A stretch of 64,000 nucleotides of DNA from NCBI RefSeq assembly GCF_002812205.1, contig NZ_NPEA01000003.1:248001-312000 (forward strand), written 5' to 3'. Every line of letters begins with the position of its first letter. The first letter of the stretch is position 1. This document shows, piece after piece, positions 10,706 through 20,023 of the stretch. The notes beneath the pieces were generated by a model. It did not search any database. It was not told where the DNA came from and was given only the letters and a program-made list of their open reading frames with translations. The translations under genes were made by a program, and so were the position numbers. Origin of the DNA: Leptospira neocaledonica. Lineage in GTDB: Bacteria > Spirochaetota > Leptospiria > Leptospirales > Leptospiraceae.

Positions 10706-11155
10706 TTAGGACATCTCCACAGTGGCGCTTTCCAAAATTCTTTCACGAACAGAATGAATCTCATTACGTGATACAAATTGGCGACCTGTCAAATCAGTCT
10801 TATTAATCAAAATAGGACCTTGTAGATTTGCGGTCATGGATGCCGGATCGTCATTCGGAATCGTCACAATGACTAAGGTCAAAGCTTCCGAAACATCCTG
10901 CAACCCGATTTGAGAAAGTTCTTCTTGGCTCAGAAGTGGTTTATATTCTTTTTTAAATAGAGAAGGTGGAATCACTACAAAAGCAAGGTCCACTTCGTCG
11001 ACGGACTGCAGCCATTTGAATACGGACTCTTCGTCTTCTTCGATTAGGGCGAAACTTTTATATCCCCCGAAACCTAGAAGTCCTTCCGGAAATTTGATAA
11101 GTTGTCGTTCCGAAACTTTTATTTTTCCGAAAGGTTTGCTTTGGATCTCAATCAT
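10706..11155 (-). CDS. fliW: Flagellar assembly factor FliW
   Basis: A 149-aa FliW (usual length about 150). It binds either flagellin or CsrA; when flagellin is secreted, freed FliW sequesters CsrA and relieves repression of flagellin translation (mechanism known from Bacillus and Campylobacter). The sequence shows the family features IKFPEGLLGFGGYKSFALIE and LVIVTIPNDDPASMTANLQG, then PILINKT. The ATG is followed by IEIQSKPFGKIKVSE. It sits 96 bp downstream of flgL and directly upstream of csrA. Confidence 0.95.
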   Translation of the reverse strand: MIEIQSKPFGKIKVSERQLIKFPEGLLGFGGYKSFALIEEDEESVFKWLQSVDEVDLAFVVIPPSLFKKEYKPLLSQEELSQIGLQDVSEALTLVIVTIPNDDPASMTANLQGPILINKTDLTGRQFVSRNEIHSVRERILESATVEMS

Positions 11156-11251
11156 CGACCGACCTGTTTTTCAGAGCATGGCTCTAAGTTTATACTTTTT
11201 TCAAATCTCTACAAGAAGAATTCCCCGACTTAATATCGGAGAATCTTATTC

Positions 11252-12520
11252 TTATCTTAGGAAGTCCATCAAAGTGGGTTTGATCACCTTGGAACCAACG
11301 TTAAGTGCGTATTGATGAATCGTTTCCAGCCACTTCAAGTTCATGATAGTTTCCGGGAAATCGATTCCTTCATTTTTAGCGAGTAGTTCGGTCATATAGG
11401 ATTTATCAAAGGAAACTCTTTGAGAATGTTCCTCCATACGATTCATCCTAGCACCTACTATGGATCTATAACGAAGAATATTCTCCAATGCAAGATCCAA
11501 ATCCTGGATATCACGACCTGAAATTCTCTCTTGGTCTTTCTGGATCAGGTCATTTCTGAACTGAATAAGCACATCAAACACCGAAAGTCCTGTAACAGTT
11601 GCAGACTTACTGTAATTATTAGGAGGTTCGGAATTGCCCGCGTCGATCAGACCGATATCTCTTAGAACAGTTCCTCCATCCACATCCTCTAACCAAATCT
11701 GGTGGGGTGCAGTGGAACTAAGACTGATATTATCTTGAGCAAGTTTATTCGCCTTAGCTTCGATCGGAGAGTTATTGATCTTGTCTATGATATCGTCGAT
11801 AGTATCACCTGCGGAAACTTGGATCTCCGCTCCATCGATCTTGAATTTTTGATCGGATACAGCAACATAACCTGAGTTATCCACACGGCTGGTAACACTC
11901 ATGTTCGTTCCCCAGAACACTTTGTTTCCAGGAATGGTAACAGGGATATATTCTCCCTTTTCGATCTCTCTGATCTGCTCTCCGATGTCTCCTCTGTATT
12001 CTACTCCAATGTATTGGTTTTTTAGTTCCAATCCTTGGAGTCCTTTGATCTTGGATTCAATCGGTTCAAAAGGAGGTCTTTCGATCACATGTCCGCCGAA
12101 AAGAGGTCTTCCTGTGGCATCTCTTGTGTTCGCAATATCGACTAACGCTCTTAGTAATTCATCAATCTCTTTACCAACGGCAACTTCTAATTCGAAACCT
12201 TTGTCACCTTGGTAGATACCGTTGGAAGCTTGGACTGCAAGAACTCTCGCTCTTTGAAATAAGTTTCCTATCCTGTCCAATTCGCCGTCGATCTGCTGCA
12301 ATCTTCCGAAACCGTCGTCGATATTAGCCTGAAAAGTATCCAACTCGTTCATCCTAGATCGGAAGAACATTTGGTTGGTCGCCCTTCCAGGATCGTCGGA
12401 AGGAGTCCTAATTCTTTGTCCTGTCCCCAATTGGTTTTGGGTTTCGTCCAAAGACAACTGGTGACGATTCAAAGTCCTCACCAGAGTGTTATTTTGCATC
12501 ATGTTAGTGATCCGCATCAT
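11252..12520 (-). CDS. flgL: Flagellar hook-associated protein 3 (FlgL)
   Basis: A hook-filament junction protein of 422 aa. The N terminus (MRITNMMQNNTLVRTLNRHQ) and the C-terminal helix (IMNLKWLETIHQYALNVGSK) are the conserved D0/D1 coiled-coil segments shared with flagellin. The central region is the variable domain exposed on the junction. Two ATGs in tandem (12520 and 12517) follow an AGGAGG ribosome site. It lies 29 bp downstream of flgK in the same operon. In spirochaetes the flagellum is periplasmic. Confidence 0.95.
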   Translation of the reverse strand: MMRITNMMQNNTLVRTLNRHQLSLDETQNQLGTGQRIRTPSDDPGRATNQMFFRSRMNELDTFQANIDDGFGRLQQIDGELDRIGNLFQRARVLAVQASNGIYQGDKGFELEVAVGKEIDELLRALVDIANTRDATGRPLFGGHVIERPPFEPIESKIKGLQGLELKNQYIGVEYRGDIGEQIREIEKGEYIPVTIPGNKVFWGTNMSVTSRVDNSGYVAVSDQKFKIDGAEIQVSAGDTIDDIIDKINNSPIEAKANKLAQDNISLSSTAPHQIWLEDVDGGTVLRDIGLIDAGNSEPPNNYSKSATVTGLSVFDVLIQFRNDLIQKDQERISGRDIQDLDLALENILRYRSIVGARMNRMEEHSQRVSFDKSYMTELLAKNEGIDFPETIMNLKWLETIHQYALNVGSKVIKPTLMDFLR

Positions 12521-12549
12521 GGCTTCGCCTCCTTGCTATTCCGGCGGAA

Positions 12550-14460
12550 TTACGCGCCCAAACGATTGATGATCGTATCTAGAATTTCATTCATAGTATT
12601 GATCATCTTCGCAGACGCATTGTACGAGTGCTGGAACTGGACCATATTGGCCATTTCCTCGTCCAAACTTACACCCATCACCGACTGTCTCATATTTTCG
12701 AGTTCGGTCATAAGATCTGATTGGATCCCAAATTCTTGTTTTGATTCTCTTGCTTCTGTGGCAAGTTTAGAGATCAGACTATTATAAAAATCATCTGTGG
12801 TTTTGGAATAATCCACCATCACAGGATTATTTCTAAGGGAAGAAGCTACTAAAAGAGCATTCCTACCGTCCTTATGACCTCCAGGAGAATTATAATCTCC
12901 AGTTCCACCAACATCCTTTCCTCTTGCTGCCGCGATATTTGCTACGTTATTCGCAATATGTTCATTCACTTTAAAATGAGAAGAAGGATGAAAATGCGGT
13001 GATAAAGTAATGTCTTCCGGCTTAGATTGAAGTTTAGTGATCTCTCCCAAACGTTTGTAATCATAAGCACCGGAAGGCCCGGAAGCCATCAGCATTCCAG
13101 TTAAACCTACTAATAATTCTCCGGAATCTTCGATGTGTCTAAGAATGAAGTTTTTCTTAGGAGTATCTTCCGCAACAGTCGCTTTGAATGCCAATTGGTT
13201 ATCATGATTCATGTAAGCCACAACACCAACTTTAGAAGCATTGATACGTTTGATAATACCGTTCAGAGTATCATTTGCAGAATAAGGAATTAAAACCTGA
13301 GTTTCTTTTTCATCAGGTTTTAAGAATGTCATGGTTCCGCTGATCCCTACAGGACGATCCGGATCCAAAGTATTCTTACCGGTAACTCTAAAGATAGCGC
13401 TGATATCATTCTGGCCATCGCCGTCTGAATCATATTCACCGAAAGTATTCAAAGCCAAAGAACGAATATCAAAGAAGTTCTGATTTGTATTTCCGTTCAG
13501 ACCAAAACCGTCTTTATGGATCTCATTGATCACATCCATAACATTGATCGCAAGAGCGTCCACTTGGTCGATCTTCTCGCCCAAAATTTTATCTCTAACT
13601 TCGATCAAACCTTGCAGTCTTCCTTTGCGGAGAAGGACCGGGTCTCCCGTAACTTTCCAATAAAGATCTAAAAGACCATCTTTAGAAGGATTTCCTAATA
13701 TATCTACACGGTTAAGCTTTCCACCTTGGACCAGGATCTGCTGGCCAATAAACACCATCAGCTCGTCTTCGTCACTTCTACCGATGGTAATATCTGTTAA
13801 GCCAGAAAGTTCCTGTAAAAGAGCATCTCTCTTGTCATAAAGGTCATTCGGTCTATCGCCTAACGCTTCCGACTTAGCAATCCTTTCGTTTAAGGTGCGG
13901 ATATTCTCTCCGATCGTATTCAAATGAAGTGCATGAGCTTCGATCTCGCGGTTCGCTTGGTCTCTCAATTGAGAAAGTTTGCGATATACATCTTCCATTC
14001 TACTTCCGAGGCCCTGTGCTTTTTCCAAAACTACGGAACGATGTGCGTTATCTTCAGGATAATTCGCAAGTTCTTCCCAAGAAGACCAGAATTTATCCAT
14101 TAAAGTTCTAAGAGTAGTACCGTTAGGCTCGTTGAAAATATTCTCAGCTTGGTAGAGATATTCGTTCTTAGCGGCCCAATAATCTTTTACACCAGAAGTT
14201 TCTATAATTCTATCATCGATAAAATTATCTCTAACACGTTCGATGGAACCGATTTCAACACCTTGTCCAATCTGACCGGGAACGTGAGCACGATTCAAAG
14301 AAGGTTCGTACAGAGGATCTGTCGCTTGTAAAACAACTCTTTGGCGGGAATAATGTTTATTATCCGCGTTTGAAATATTATGGCCGGTAGTTTGTAGAGC
14401 TTGCTGGTGAGCAGCGAGACCTCTTTTACCTATTTCTAATCCGGAGAATGTGGATCCCAT
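12550..14460 (-). CDS. flgK: Flagellar hook-associated protein 1 (FlgK)
   Basis: A hook-filament junction protein of 636 aa. The N-terminal flg_bb_rod-like segment ([20 protein letters not shown], then [19 protein letters not shown]) and the C-terminal helix ([20 protein letters not shown]) are the family hallmarks. GGAGGGAAG precedes the ATG. It follows the FlgN-type chaperone gene by 23 bp, matching the classic flgN-flgK-flgL order. Confidence 0.96.
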   Translation of the reverse strand: MGSTFSGLEIGKRGLAAHQQALQTTGHNISNADNKHYSRQRVVLQATDPLYEPSLNRAHVPGQIGQGVEIGSIERVRDNFIDDRIIETSGVKDYWAAKNEYLYQAENIFNEPNGTTLRTLMDKFWSSWEELANYPEDNAHRSVVLEKAQGLGSRMEDVYRKLSQLRDQANREIEAHALHLNTIGENIRTLNERIAKSEALGDRPNDLYDKRDALLQELSGLTDITIGRSDEDELMVFIGQQILVQGGKLNRVDILGNPSKDGLLDLYWKVTGDPVLLRKGRLQGLIEVRDKILGEKIDQVDALAINVMDVINEIHKDGFGLNGNTNQNFFDIRSLALNTFGEYDSDGDGQNDISAIFRVTGKNTLDPDRPVGISGTMTFLKPDEKETQVLIPYSANDTLNGIIKRINASKVGVVAYMNHDNQLAFKATVAEDTPKKNFILRHIEDSGELLVGLTGMLMASGPSGAYDYKRLGEITKLQSKPEDITLSPHFHPSSHFKVNEHIANNVANIAAARGKDVGGTGDYNSPGGHKDGRNALLVASSLRNNPVMVDYSKTTDDFYNSLISKLATEARESKQEFGIQSDLMTELENMRQSVMGVSLDEEMANMVQFQHSYNASAKMINTMNEILDTIINRLGA

Positions 14461-14483
14461 ACTTCTTCCCTCCTATCCAATCC

Positions 14484-15020
14484 TTACGCGGAAGCGTTTA
14501 CTAATACCGAGGAACGTTTCTTCTTGTTCCTGACTGTGCTTGGATTTTCATCCTCGTAAACTTCGACTTCCCCGCTGTTTGCGTTCGTTCGCATCGCGTC
14601 GATGGTGGCCTTCAAAAATTCCTGTCTGGTTCGGATCAATTTATCATTGGCTTTGATCTTATCTTTAAGCCTATGAACCGTATCCTTCAATCTTGTTCCG
14701 AGTTGTTTCAACTTGTGCTCGGATTCACGGTCTATCTTATTTAAAAAATCAGTAAGAGTCAGTTCGCCTTCTTTAGGAATTCCTAAATTACCTGATGTAT
14801 AAACATCATGAATAGCGGACATACGAACTCTTTCCAGTTCGCTTGCGTGAACGATCAATTCATAAGTCTTTTTAGAAATCGTTTCCAAAGATCTTCCGTC
14901 CGCTTTCGTGATCGATTCCGTCTTTTCTTTCTCTAACTCCAGGATTTCGGAGTACAGTCGGATTTCTTCCTCGAAAAGAGAAGACACCCGATCCAACCAT
15001 TCCTCTTTATTTAATATCAT
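14484..15020 (-). CDS. flgN: FlgN-family flagellar export chaperone
   Basis: An almost entirely alpha-helical 178-aa protein (heptad-rich residues 5-145) with a basic tail (VRNKKKRSS). In known systems FlgN binds the C-terminal helices of FlgK and FlgL and delivers them to the export apparatus. Identification rests on helical content, length and position directly upstream of flgK; sequence conservation in this family is low. It is the first gene of the minus-strand flagellar cluster, and a promoter candidate lies at 15058-15087. Confidence 0.85.
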   Translation of the reverse strand: MILNKEEWLDRVSSLFEEEIRLYSEILELEKEKTESITKADGRSLETISKKTYELIVHASELERVRMSAIHDVYTSGNLGIPKEGELTLTDFLNKIDRESEHKLKQLGTRLKDTVHRLKDKIKANDKLIRTRQEFLKATIDAMRTNANSGEVEVYEDENPSTVRNKKKRSSVLVNASA

Positions 15021-15057
15021 TGTCCGGTCCCTGTTCTTTGTTTCGGCGGAATCCGGA

Positions 15058-15087
15058 ATTTTATGAGGGGTTTTTTTGAAAATTCAA
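15058..15087 (-). promoter_or_regulatory. Candidate sigma70-type promoter of flgN operon
   Basis: Reading the minus strand, TTGAAT (15087-15082) and TAAAAT (15063-15058) are separated by 18 bp, about 40 bp upstream of the flgN ATG. Motif match only. Confidence 0.4.
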
Positions 15088-15274
15088 CGGCTAAGGAAGC
15101 AGAGAAGTAGAAGTAAGAAGAATTTTCTAAAGAGAGAACGGGGATTTGCCGAACAAGAAGACTCAAAAAAGAGACATAATTTTCAACGCTCCGGATGAAT
15201 GTCGGATATACTACATTTTATAAAGAATTGTCTGAAACTTGTATTCAAAAGGATTTCTTATCCAGAAAACTCAA

Positions 15275-15991
15275 ATGAAAATCTTACGAAAAATTCTCCC
15301 AGTTTTACTCCTACTCTTACTGAGTTCTGTCGGTTTGTATTTTGCATTCGACAAAGGAATTCTTTGGTTCGTATATCCTTCTCAAACTGAATATCCAATA
15401 CGCGGGATTGACGTCTCTAATCACCAAGGAGAGATCAACTGGAAGAAGGTCCCTAAAAATAAAATTCAATTCGTCTACATCAAAGCAACCGAAGGAGGAG
15501 ATTGGAAAGACAAAGCATTCTCCGCTAATTGGGAATCTGCAAATCGTATCGGATTCCGAGTGGGAGCTTATCATTTTTTCACCCTTTGCCGCTCCGGAAA
15601 GGAACAAGCTTTTAATTTTATTTCATTAGTTCCCAAAGATCCTGAATCTTTGCCTCCTGTTGCAGATTTAGAATTCGTAGGAAACTGCAAAGAACGACCT
15701 CCCATACAGGATGTAAAAAAAGAAATACAAAACTTTCTAACCGCATTAGAAAATCATTATGGAAAGAAGCCCATATTATATCTAACTTACGAATTTATAG
15801 ATCTATATTTGAAAGACGATTTTTTAGAATATCCTGTTTGGATCCGTGACATATTCGGACACCCATCTTCTTCTTTTAAAAGGAATTGGATTATCTGGCA
15901 ATACCATAGCAGGGCGCGATTAGAAGGTATAGAAGGTCCGGTGGATCTGAATGTATTGAGGGGAGACGATCTTTTTCTGAAAAAGTTATAG
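15275..15991 (+). CDS. GH25 family lysozyme (muramidase)
   Basis: Predicted to cleave the MurNAc-GlcNAc bond of peptidoglycan. The 238-aa protein has an N-terminal membrane anchor or signal (KILPVLLLLLLSSVGLYFAF) and a single GH25 domain. It shows the family opening GIDVSNHQGEINW (Asp46), YIKATEGG, the catalytic DLE pair (Asp131/Glu133) and the closing WIIWQYHSRARLEG with VDLNVL. The frame extends to 15239 but the signal peptide begins at ATG 15275. The gene is divergent from flgN and followed by a lipoprotein gene. In a spirochaete it may remodel the wall around flagella (inference). Confidence 0.9.
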   Translation: MKILRKILPVLLLLLLSSVGLYFAFDKGILWFVYPSQTEYPIRGIDVSNHQGEINWKKVPKNKIQFVYIKATEGGDWKDKAFSANWESANRIGFRVGAYHFFTLCRSGKEQAFNFISLVPKDPESLPPVADLEFVGNCKERPPIQDVKKEIQNFLTALENHYGKKPILYLTYEFIDLYLKDDFLEYPVWIRDIFGHPSSSFKRNWIIWQYHSRARLEGIEGPVDLNVLRGDDLFLKKL

Positions 15992-16043
15992 ATATTCTCT
16001 TAGGTTAGGCATACTAATAAACGCTATTTTGTTTGGGGGTTAT

Positions 16044-16499
16044 ATGAAAGAACATCTCCATAAGCTCACAATATTATTCGTAATTAGCGTCTCTTCTTAT
16101 TGTTTAGTTCAACAAGAATACTACGAAGAGAAAGATAAATCAGATCCATCCAAAATATATTATAAAGATGCTCAAGTCCTACTTATCGCAGCGGTGAATG
16201 GATTAGCTCTTAGATGTGAGACTTTTGCACAATCCGGATTTAATTACGGAGTAAGTTATTTGGCTTTAACGGGAGAATCATGCACGGAACCTCAGCTAGT
16301 AAAAGGATGTACTGAATACCATTATTTAAATGAGAAAGAAGTATATCAATGTACTGCACTAATATTTTTGGATCCATGCGATGTGACCAGTGATAGCCCT
16401 CCTAGAGAAACAGAGGCTGCTCAGAACTATAGATTTGCTACATTTGGAATTTGCGCAGGTGCCTTTCGCTCCAAAATGGCTATACCTTTGTTTCTTTAA
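16044..16499 (+). CDS. Cys-rich putative lipoprotein, unknown
   Basis: Unrecognised 151-aa exported protein. A Lys/His-rich n-region and hydrophobic core (LTILFVISVSSYC) end in a possible lipobox Cys. The mature part has six further Cys (in RCETF, ESCTE, KGCTE, YQCTA, DPCDV, GICAG), suggesting up to three disulfides in the periplasm or on the surface. A GGGGG stretch precedes ATG 16044. A similar small Cys-rich protein is found at 58315. Confidence 0.65.
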   Translation: MKEHLHKLTILFVISVSSYCLVQQEYYEEKDKSDPSKIYYKDAQVLLIAAVNGLALRCETFAQSGFNYGVSYLALTGESCTEPQLVKGCTEYHYLNEKEVYQCTALIFLDPCDVTSDSPPRETEAAQNYRFATFGICAGAFRSKMAIPLFL

Positions 16500-16653
16500 G
16501 GAACGTTGGGAGAATATTTATAATAGTAAATAACATTCCAAAAATATGAAGAACTGAGGTATTCTCTCAATTAAAAAATAAACAATCGTTTACATAACCA
16601 TATGTTATTCTTTCTTGAATCCAAAACGAATCCGAATATTATTCGCTTCTATC

Positions 16654-17568
16654 ATGCCTTCCGATTTAAAAGAGAAACCGCAAACTTTTCCATTTCCTTC
16701 CGATTTTCCGGAAGTACGTTCCGAATATTTGGATACAAATGGACAAAAATTTTTCTTATTAGAGTCAGGTCCGAAAGACGGAAAACCATTATTACTATTA
16801 CACGGATTTCCCGAATTTTCTTACGCTTGGAAAAATCAAATCGGCTACTTTGCAAAACTCGGATATTTAGTGATCGCTCCAGATCAAAGAGGTTATGCAA
16901 GAAGTTCCAAGCCTAAATCCATTTCAGATTACGGACTAGATATTTTATCCGAAGACATTATTTCAATTTTAGATGCGTATGAAATTTCCAAAACGGATAT
17001 TATTGCTCACGATTGGGGAGGAGCGGTAACGTACTGGGCCCTTTCTAAGTTTCCGGAACGCTTTAGAAAAGCATGTATCTTAAATGTTCCTCATCCAACG
17101 ATCATGAAAAGAAAAATTCTTTCGGATAAAGTCCAAAGGAAGAAGAGCATGTATATCCTTTTTTTCCGAATCCCTTGGTTACCTGAATTTTTGCTCTCCA
17201 GATTGAATTTCAGAAAATTAGAAAGATCCCTGACAAAAACATCAATGAAGGGGGCCTTTTCTGAAGAAGAAATTTCCATTTATAAGGAAGCCTGGGCAAT
17301 GCCTGGATGCGTAAAATCAATGCTTCATTGGTATCGTGCAGCAGTTAAAAATCCCCCTAAATTGATTCGGACAAGAAAGATCAAGGTTCCTACACGGATT
17401 TTCTGGGGAGAAAAGGATAGATTTTTAGCCAAAGAAATGGCAGAAGAAACTCTGGAACTATTTTCGGATGCTTCAGTACATTTCTTTTCTAAAGGTACTC
17501 ATTGGATCCATCACGAGATTCCTGAAATATTGAACCCTGAACTTCTTTCGTTTTTGTCTGAAGAATAG
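16654..17568 (+). CDS. Alpha/beta hydrolase, epoxide hydrolase-like
   Basis: A 304-aa alpha/beta-fold hydrolase. The oxyanion motif HGFPE is at 50-54 and the nucleophile elbow AHDWGG carries Asp120 rather than Ser. A second Asp lies in GEKDRFL and the catalytic His in GTHWIHHE. An Asp nucleophile with HGxPE points to the epoxide hydrolase / haloalkane dehalogenase branch; the cap domain would carry the lid tyrosines but I cannot assign them. Substrate unknown. ATG 16654 is preferred over the TTG at 16615. Confidence 0.88.
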   Translation: MPSDLKEKPQTFPFPSDFPEVRSEYLDTNGQKFFLLESGPKDGKPLLLLHGFPEFSYAWKNQIGYFAKLGYLVIAPDQRGYARSSKPKSISDYGLDILSEDIISILDAYEISKTDIIAHDWGGAVTYWALSKFPERFRKACILNVPHPTIMKRKILSDKVQRKKSMYILFFRIPWLPEFLLSRLNFRKLERSLTKTSMKGAFSEEEISIYKEAWAMPGCVKSMLHWYRAAVKNPPKLIRTRKIKVPTRIFWGEKDRFLAKEMAEETLELFSDASVHFFSKGTHWIHHEIPEILNPELLSFLSEE

Positions 17569-17629
17569 ATTCTTTACAAATTAGGAAAAATATTTCTGTA
17601 CCAATAAACGTCTTATTCTAAGATGAGAA

Positions 17630-17647
17630 GGTCCTTAGTTCAGGACC
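17630..17647 (+). promoter_or_regulatory. Small hairpin just upstream of M23 gene
   Basis: A perfect 6-bp inverted repeat GGTCCT-N6-AGGACC. Its right arm contains the only SD-like AGGA before the ATG at 17658 (12 nt away, rather far), so folding could affect initiation. Structural observation only. Confidence 0.4.
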
Positions 17648-17657
17648 ATTTTCCTTT

Positions 17658-18764
17658 ATGTCTATTTCTCTTAAAAAAACCGCAGTTTTTTGTTTTGTAA
17701 TCGGTGTCTCTTTTACAGGAGCTTATCCAAAAGACACAAATCCTAAAAATAAAAAAGAAGAACCTAAAAAGGCTTCTGTACTTCCTAAGATAAATCAGGT
17801 CGCCTTAAACTCTAAACCGGAAAAGAAAAAGGAAGAGAAAAAACCTAAGACGGTTGTTTCCGAAAAGAAATCATCCAAAAGGCTGAAAGGTGAGATCGTA
17901 GAAAAACAGGAAGAACTGTTTTCATTCTCTCTTTCCGGTAGAAAGTTTGCGCAAGGAGACCTTCTTTTTTTAAAAATAAAACCTCTGCCTAAAATTTTAG
18001 ATAAGCTTGGAAATTTTACGATCAGCTGGGAAGGCCAAGAGATCCCATTCACTCAAAGAGAAGGTTATATCCTCACATTTCTTCCTATCTCCCCCGAATT
18101 TTCAAAACCGTACGGAGTTTTGGAATTAACTGAGAAACATCTTTTTACAAAAAATGATTCTAAGAAATACGAGATCCCGATCCAAAAGACATACTTTGCC
18201 ACTTCTAAAGTGTCCCATCTCACGATGGATAAACAATATACAACAGATGAACTTTCGGAAGAAACAAAGGCATTCATTAAAGAATGTTCCGAAGCAAAAG
18301 CAAAGGCGTTCCAATCCAGGTCGGATCTTCAAGTTGAAACAGATTTCGAATATCCTGTTCACAATCCTATATTAAACAGCCCTTTTTATAAACGTAGGAT
18401 CTATAATAAAGAGAAAGGTCGCCCACATGGCGGTTCCGATTTTAAAGGTGGTGTAGGAGATCCTATTTATGCGATCAATGACGGCACCGTAATCTTAGCA
18501 AGATCTATGTACTACGAGGGAAATTTTACAGTGATAGATCATGGTTTGGAATTGTATTCCTTATACATGCACCAGTCCGAAATTTTAGTAAAGCCTGGAG
18601 ACAAAGTGAAGAAGGGAGATTTGATCGGAAAGATCGGATCCACAGGAATGTCTACCGGCCCCCATTTACATTTGGGACTTAGAGTTTTAGGAACGATGAT
18701 CGATCCTCTTTCCGTTGTCCAAACGGATCTAATAGAAGCTAGAAAGAAAACTTCTAAAAAATAA
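17658..18764 (+). CDS. M23 family peptidoglycan endopeptidase
   Basis: A zinc metallopeptidase that hydrolyses peptide cross-links, or a LytM-type activator. The 368-aa protein has a signal peptide (KTAVFCFVIGVSFTGAYP), a Lys/Glu-rich linker (residues 25-80), an unassigned beta domain, then a C-terminal LytM domain. The zinc ligands look intact: HGGSDFKGG (His and Asp around 257-261) and HLHLG (around 335-340). The full set suggests an active enzyme. It ends at a bidirectional terminator. Confidence 0.92.
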   Translation: MSISLKKTAVFCFVIGVSFTGAYPKDTNPKNKKEEPKKASVLPKINQVALNSKPEKKKEEKKPKTVVSEKKSSKRLKGEIVEKQEELFSFSLSGRKFAQGDLLFLKIKPLPKILDKLGNFTISWEGQEIPFTQREGYILTFLPISPEFSKPYGVLELTEKHLFTKNDSKKYEIPIQKTYFATSKVSHLTMDKQYTTDELSEETKAFIKECSEAKAKAFQSRSDLQVETDFEYPVHNPILNSPFYKRRIYNKEKGRPHGGSDFKGGVGDPIYAINDGTVILARSMYYEGNFTVIDHGLELYSLYMHQSEILVKPGDKVKKGDLIGKIGSTGMSTGPHLHLGLRVLGTMIDPLSVVQTDLIEARKKTSKK

Positions 18765-18765
18765 T

Positions 18766-18816
18766 CATATTATAGAGAGAGAAGAATAAATTCTCTCCCT
18801 ATAATATGTCTTTTTC
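18766..18816. terminator. Bidirectional terminator between convergent genes
   Basis: An 18-bp stem with one mismatch (18766-18783 pairing with 18791-18808) and a 7-nt loop. A T-rich tract follows on the plus strand, and the minus strand ends in a T run in the M23 stop region. It serves both the M23 gene and the citrate synthase gene. Confidence 0.85.
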
Positions 18817-19948
18817 AATTCCAAAGTTTTCCGTCCTCTCCTGTATATATCGCATCCGGTCGGAGGATCCTTTCTTGCATTTGTTCAAAACAATGTGCCG
18901 TCCAGCCTGCCGCTCTTCCCATCGCAAATACCGGAGTAAAGATCTCGGTCGGAAATCCTAGTCCATGCAAAAGTAATGCAGTATAAAATTCCACATTGGT
19001 TTGCAGAACTCTATCCGGTTTATACTCTTTGAGCAATTCTAAAGCAGTTTTTTCCACGAACATGGCAAGATCATAAAATTCTCTTTTTTCGTCCGTATCA
19101 TATAGGATTTTAGCTGCCTTTGCGAGAACATCTGCGCGTGGATCTCTAACTTTATAAATCCTATGACCAAAGCCCATTAGTCTTTCGTTATGTTTCAATT
19201 TTTCTCTCAGTACCTTCTCCGCATTTTCCTTAGCTCCTATCTCAAAGACGGTGTCTAATGCAGGTCCAGGAGCTCCTCCATGGAGAGGCCCCTTTAATGC
19301 GCCGAGTCCTCCGGTGACAGCAGAGATCATATCGGATTGAGTAGAGATAATCACTCTTGCAGCAAATGTAGAAGCATTCAATCCATGATCACAAACCGTA
19401 TTTAGATACGTATTCAATGCACGAACACTTCTTGGATCCGGATCGTTACCATTCAACATATACAAGAAGTTAGCTGCAATGTCTAGATCCTGTCTTGGAA
19501 GAACAGGGGCTTGCCCTTTCAACAAACGAAATGCCCAAGCGACTATTAAAGGAAATGTAGAAAGAACTGCCATCGCATCCTTTTTAGGATCTTCTTTTTG
19601 AGAGCCTAAAGAAAGAGCAGCAGATCCAATCCGTAAAATGTCGATCAGAGGAAGATTTGCATATACTGCTTCTTCAATGATGGTTCGTATCACTTTAGAA
19701 AATCTTCTGGAAGATCTAAGTTCTTCGGAGAACAGACTTGTTTCGGTAGGCTTTGGCCTCTTATCATTCCAAAGTGTAAAGATAGTTTCTTCGAAGACAG
19801 CTTTACCTGCAAATTCTTCGACAGGGTAACCTGCGATGATAAGCCTTCCTCCCTTTCCATCCACCTGGGAAAGTTTGGTTCTTGCAGCTGGGATTCCTTC
19901 TAAACCCGGGCTATAAATTTTCTCTTTTTCCTGTTCAGAGACTAGCAT
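18815..19948 (-). CDS. Citrate synthase / methylcitrate synthase family enzyme
   Basis: Condenses acetyl-CoA (or propionyl-CoA) with oxaloacetate. At 377 aa it has the length of the short Bacillus-type enzymes. The conserved blocks CDHGLNASTFAAR, GPLHGGAPG and GFGHRIYKVRDPRAD are all present, and the C terminus has AMGRAAGWTAHCFEQM. At the position of the usual catalytic Asp the sequence reads NVEFYTALLL, that is Glu. I believe related enzymes share this, but cannot check. AGGAG precedes ATG 19948. The promoter is TTGACA-N17-TATACT in the shared intergenic region with the divergent HTH paralog, which probably regulates it (inference). Confidence 0.92.
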   Translation of the reverse strand: MLVSEQEKEKIYSPGLEGIPAARTKLSQVDGKGGRLIIAGYPVEEFAGKAVFEETIFTLWNDKRPKPTETSLFSEELRSSRRFSKVIRTIIEEAVYANLPLIDILRIGSAALSLGSQKEDPKKDAMAVLSTFPLIVAWAFRLLKGQAPVLPRQDLDIAANFLYMLNGNDPDPRSVRALNTYLNTVCDHGLNASTFAARVIISTQSDMISAVTGGLGALKGPLHGGAPGPALDTVFEIGAKENAEKVLREKLKHNERLMGFGHRIYKVRDPRADVLAKAAKILYDTDEKREFYDLAMFVEKTALELLKEYKPDRVLQTNVEFYTALLLHGLGFPTEIFTPVFAMGRAAGWTAHCFEQMQERILRPDAIYTGEDGKLWN

Positions 19949-19984
19949 AGTGTTTCTCCTTTGATTCTATTCGAGTTTAGCGTG

Positions 19985-20020
19985 TTGACAAAGTATAGTC
20001 AATGTTGATTATATTGTCAA
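19985..20020. promoter_or_regulatory. Face-to-face promoters and dyad operator
   Basis: Minus-strand promoter: TTGACA (20020-20015), 17-bp spacer, TATACT (19997-19992). Plus-strand promoter: TTGACA (19985-19990), 18-bp spacer, TTATAT (20009-20014). The two overlap almost completely. The outer heptamers TTGACAA and TTGTCAA form an inverted repeat, with an inner TCAA-TG-TTGA dyad (19999-20008). The plus -10 lies only 9 bp from ATG 20024, so that mRNA would be nearly leaderless. Confidence 0.75.
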
Positions 20021-20023
20021 TAT

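Noticed and set aside
11160..11200. Terminator between fliW and flgL
   Set aside because: An AGAGC/GCTCT hairpin exists, but the T-tract is on the strand opposite to transcription of these genes.
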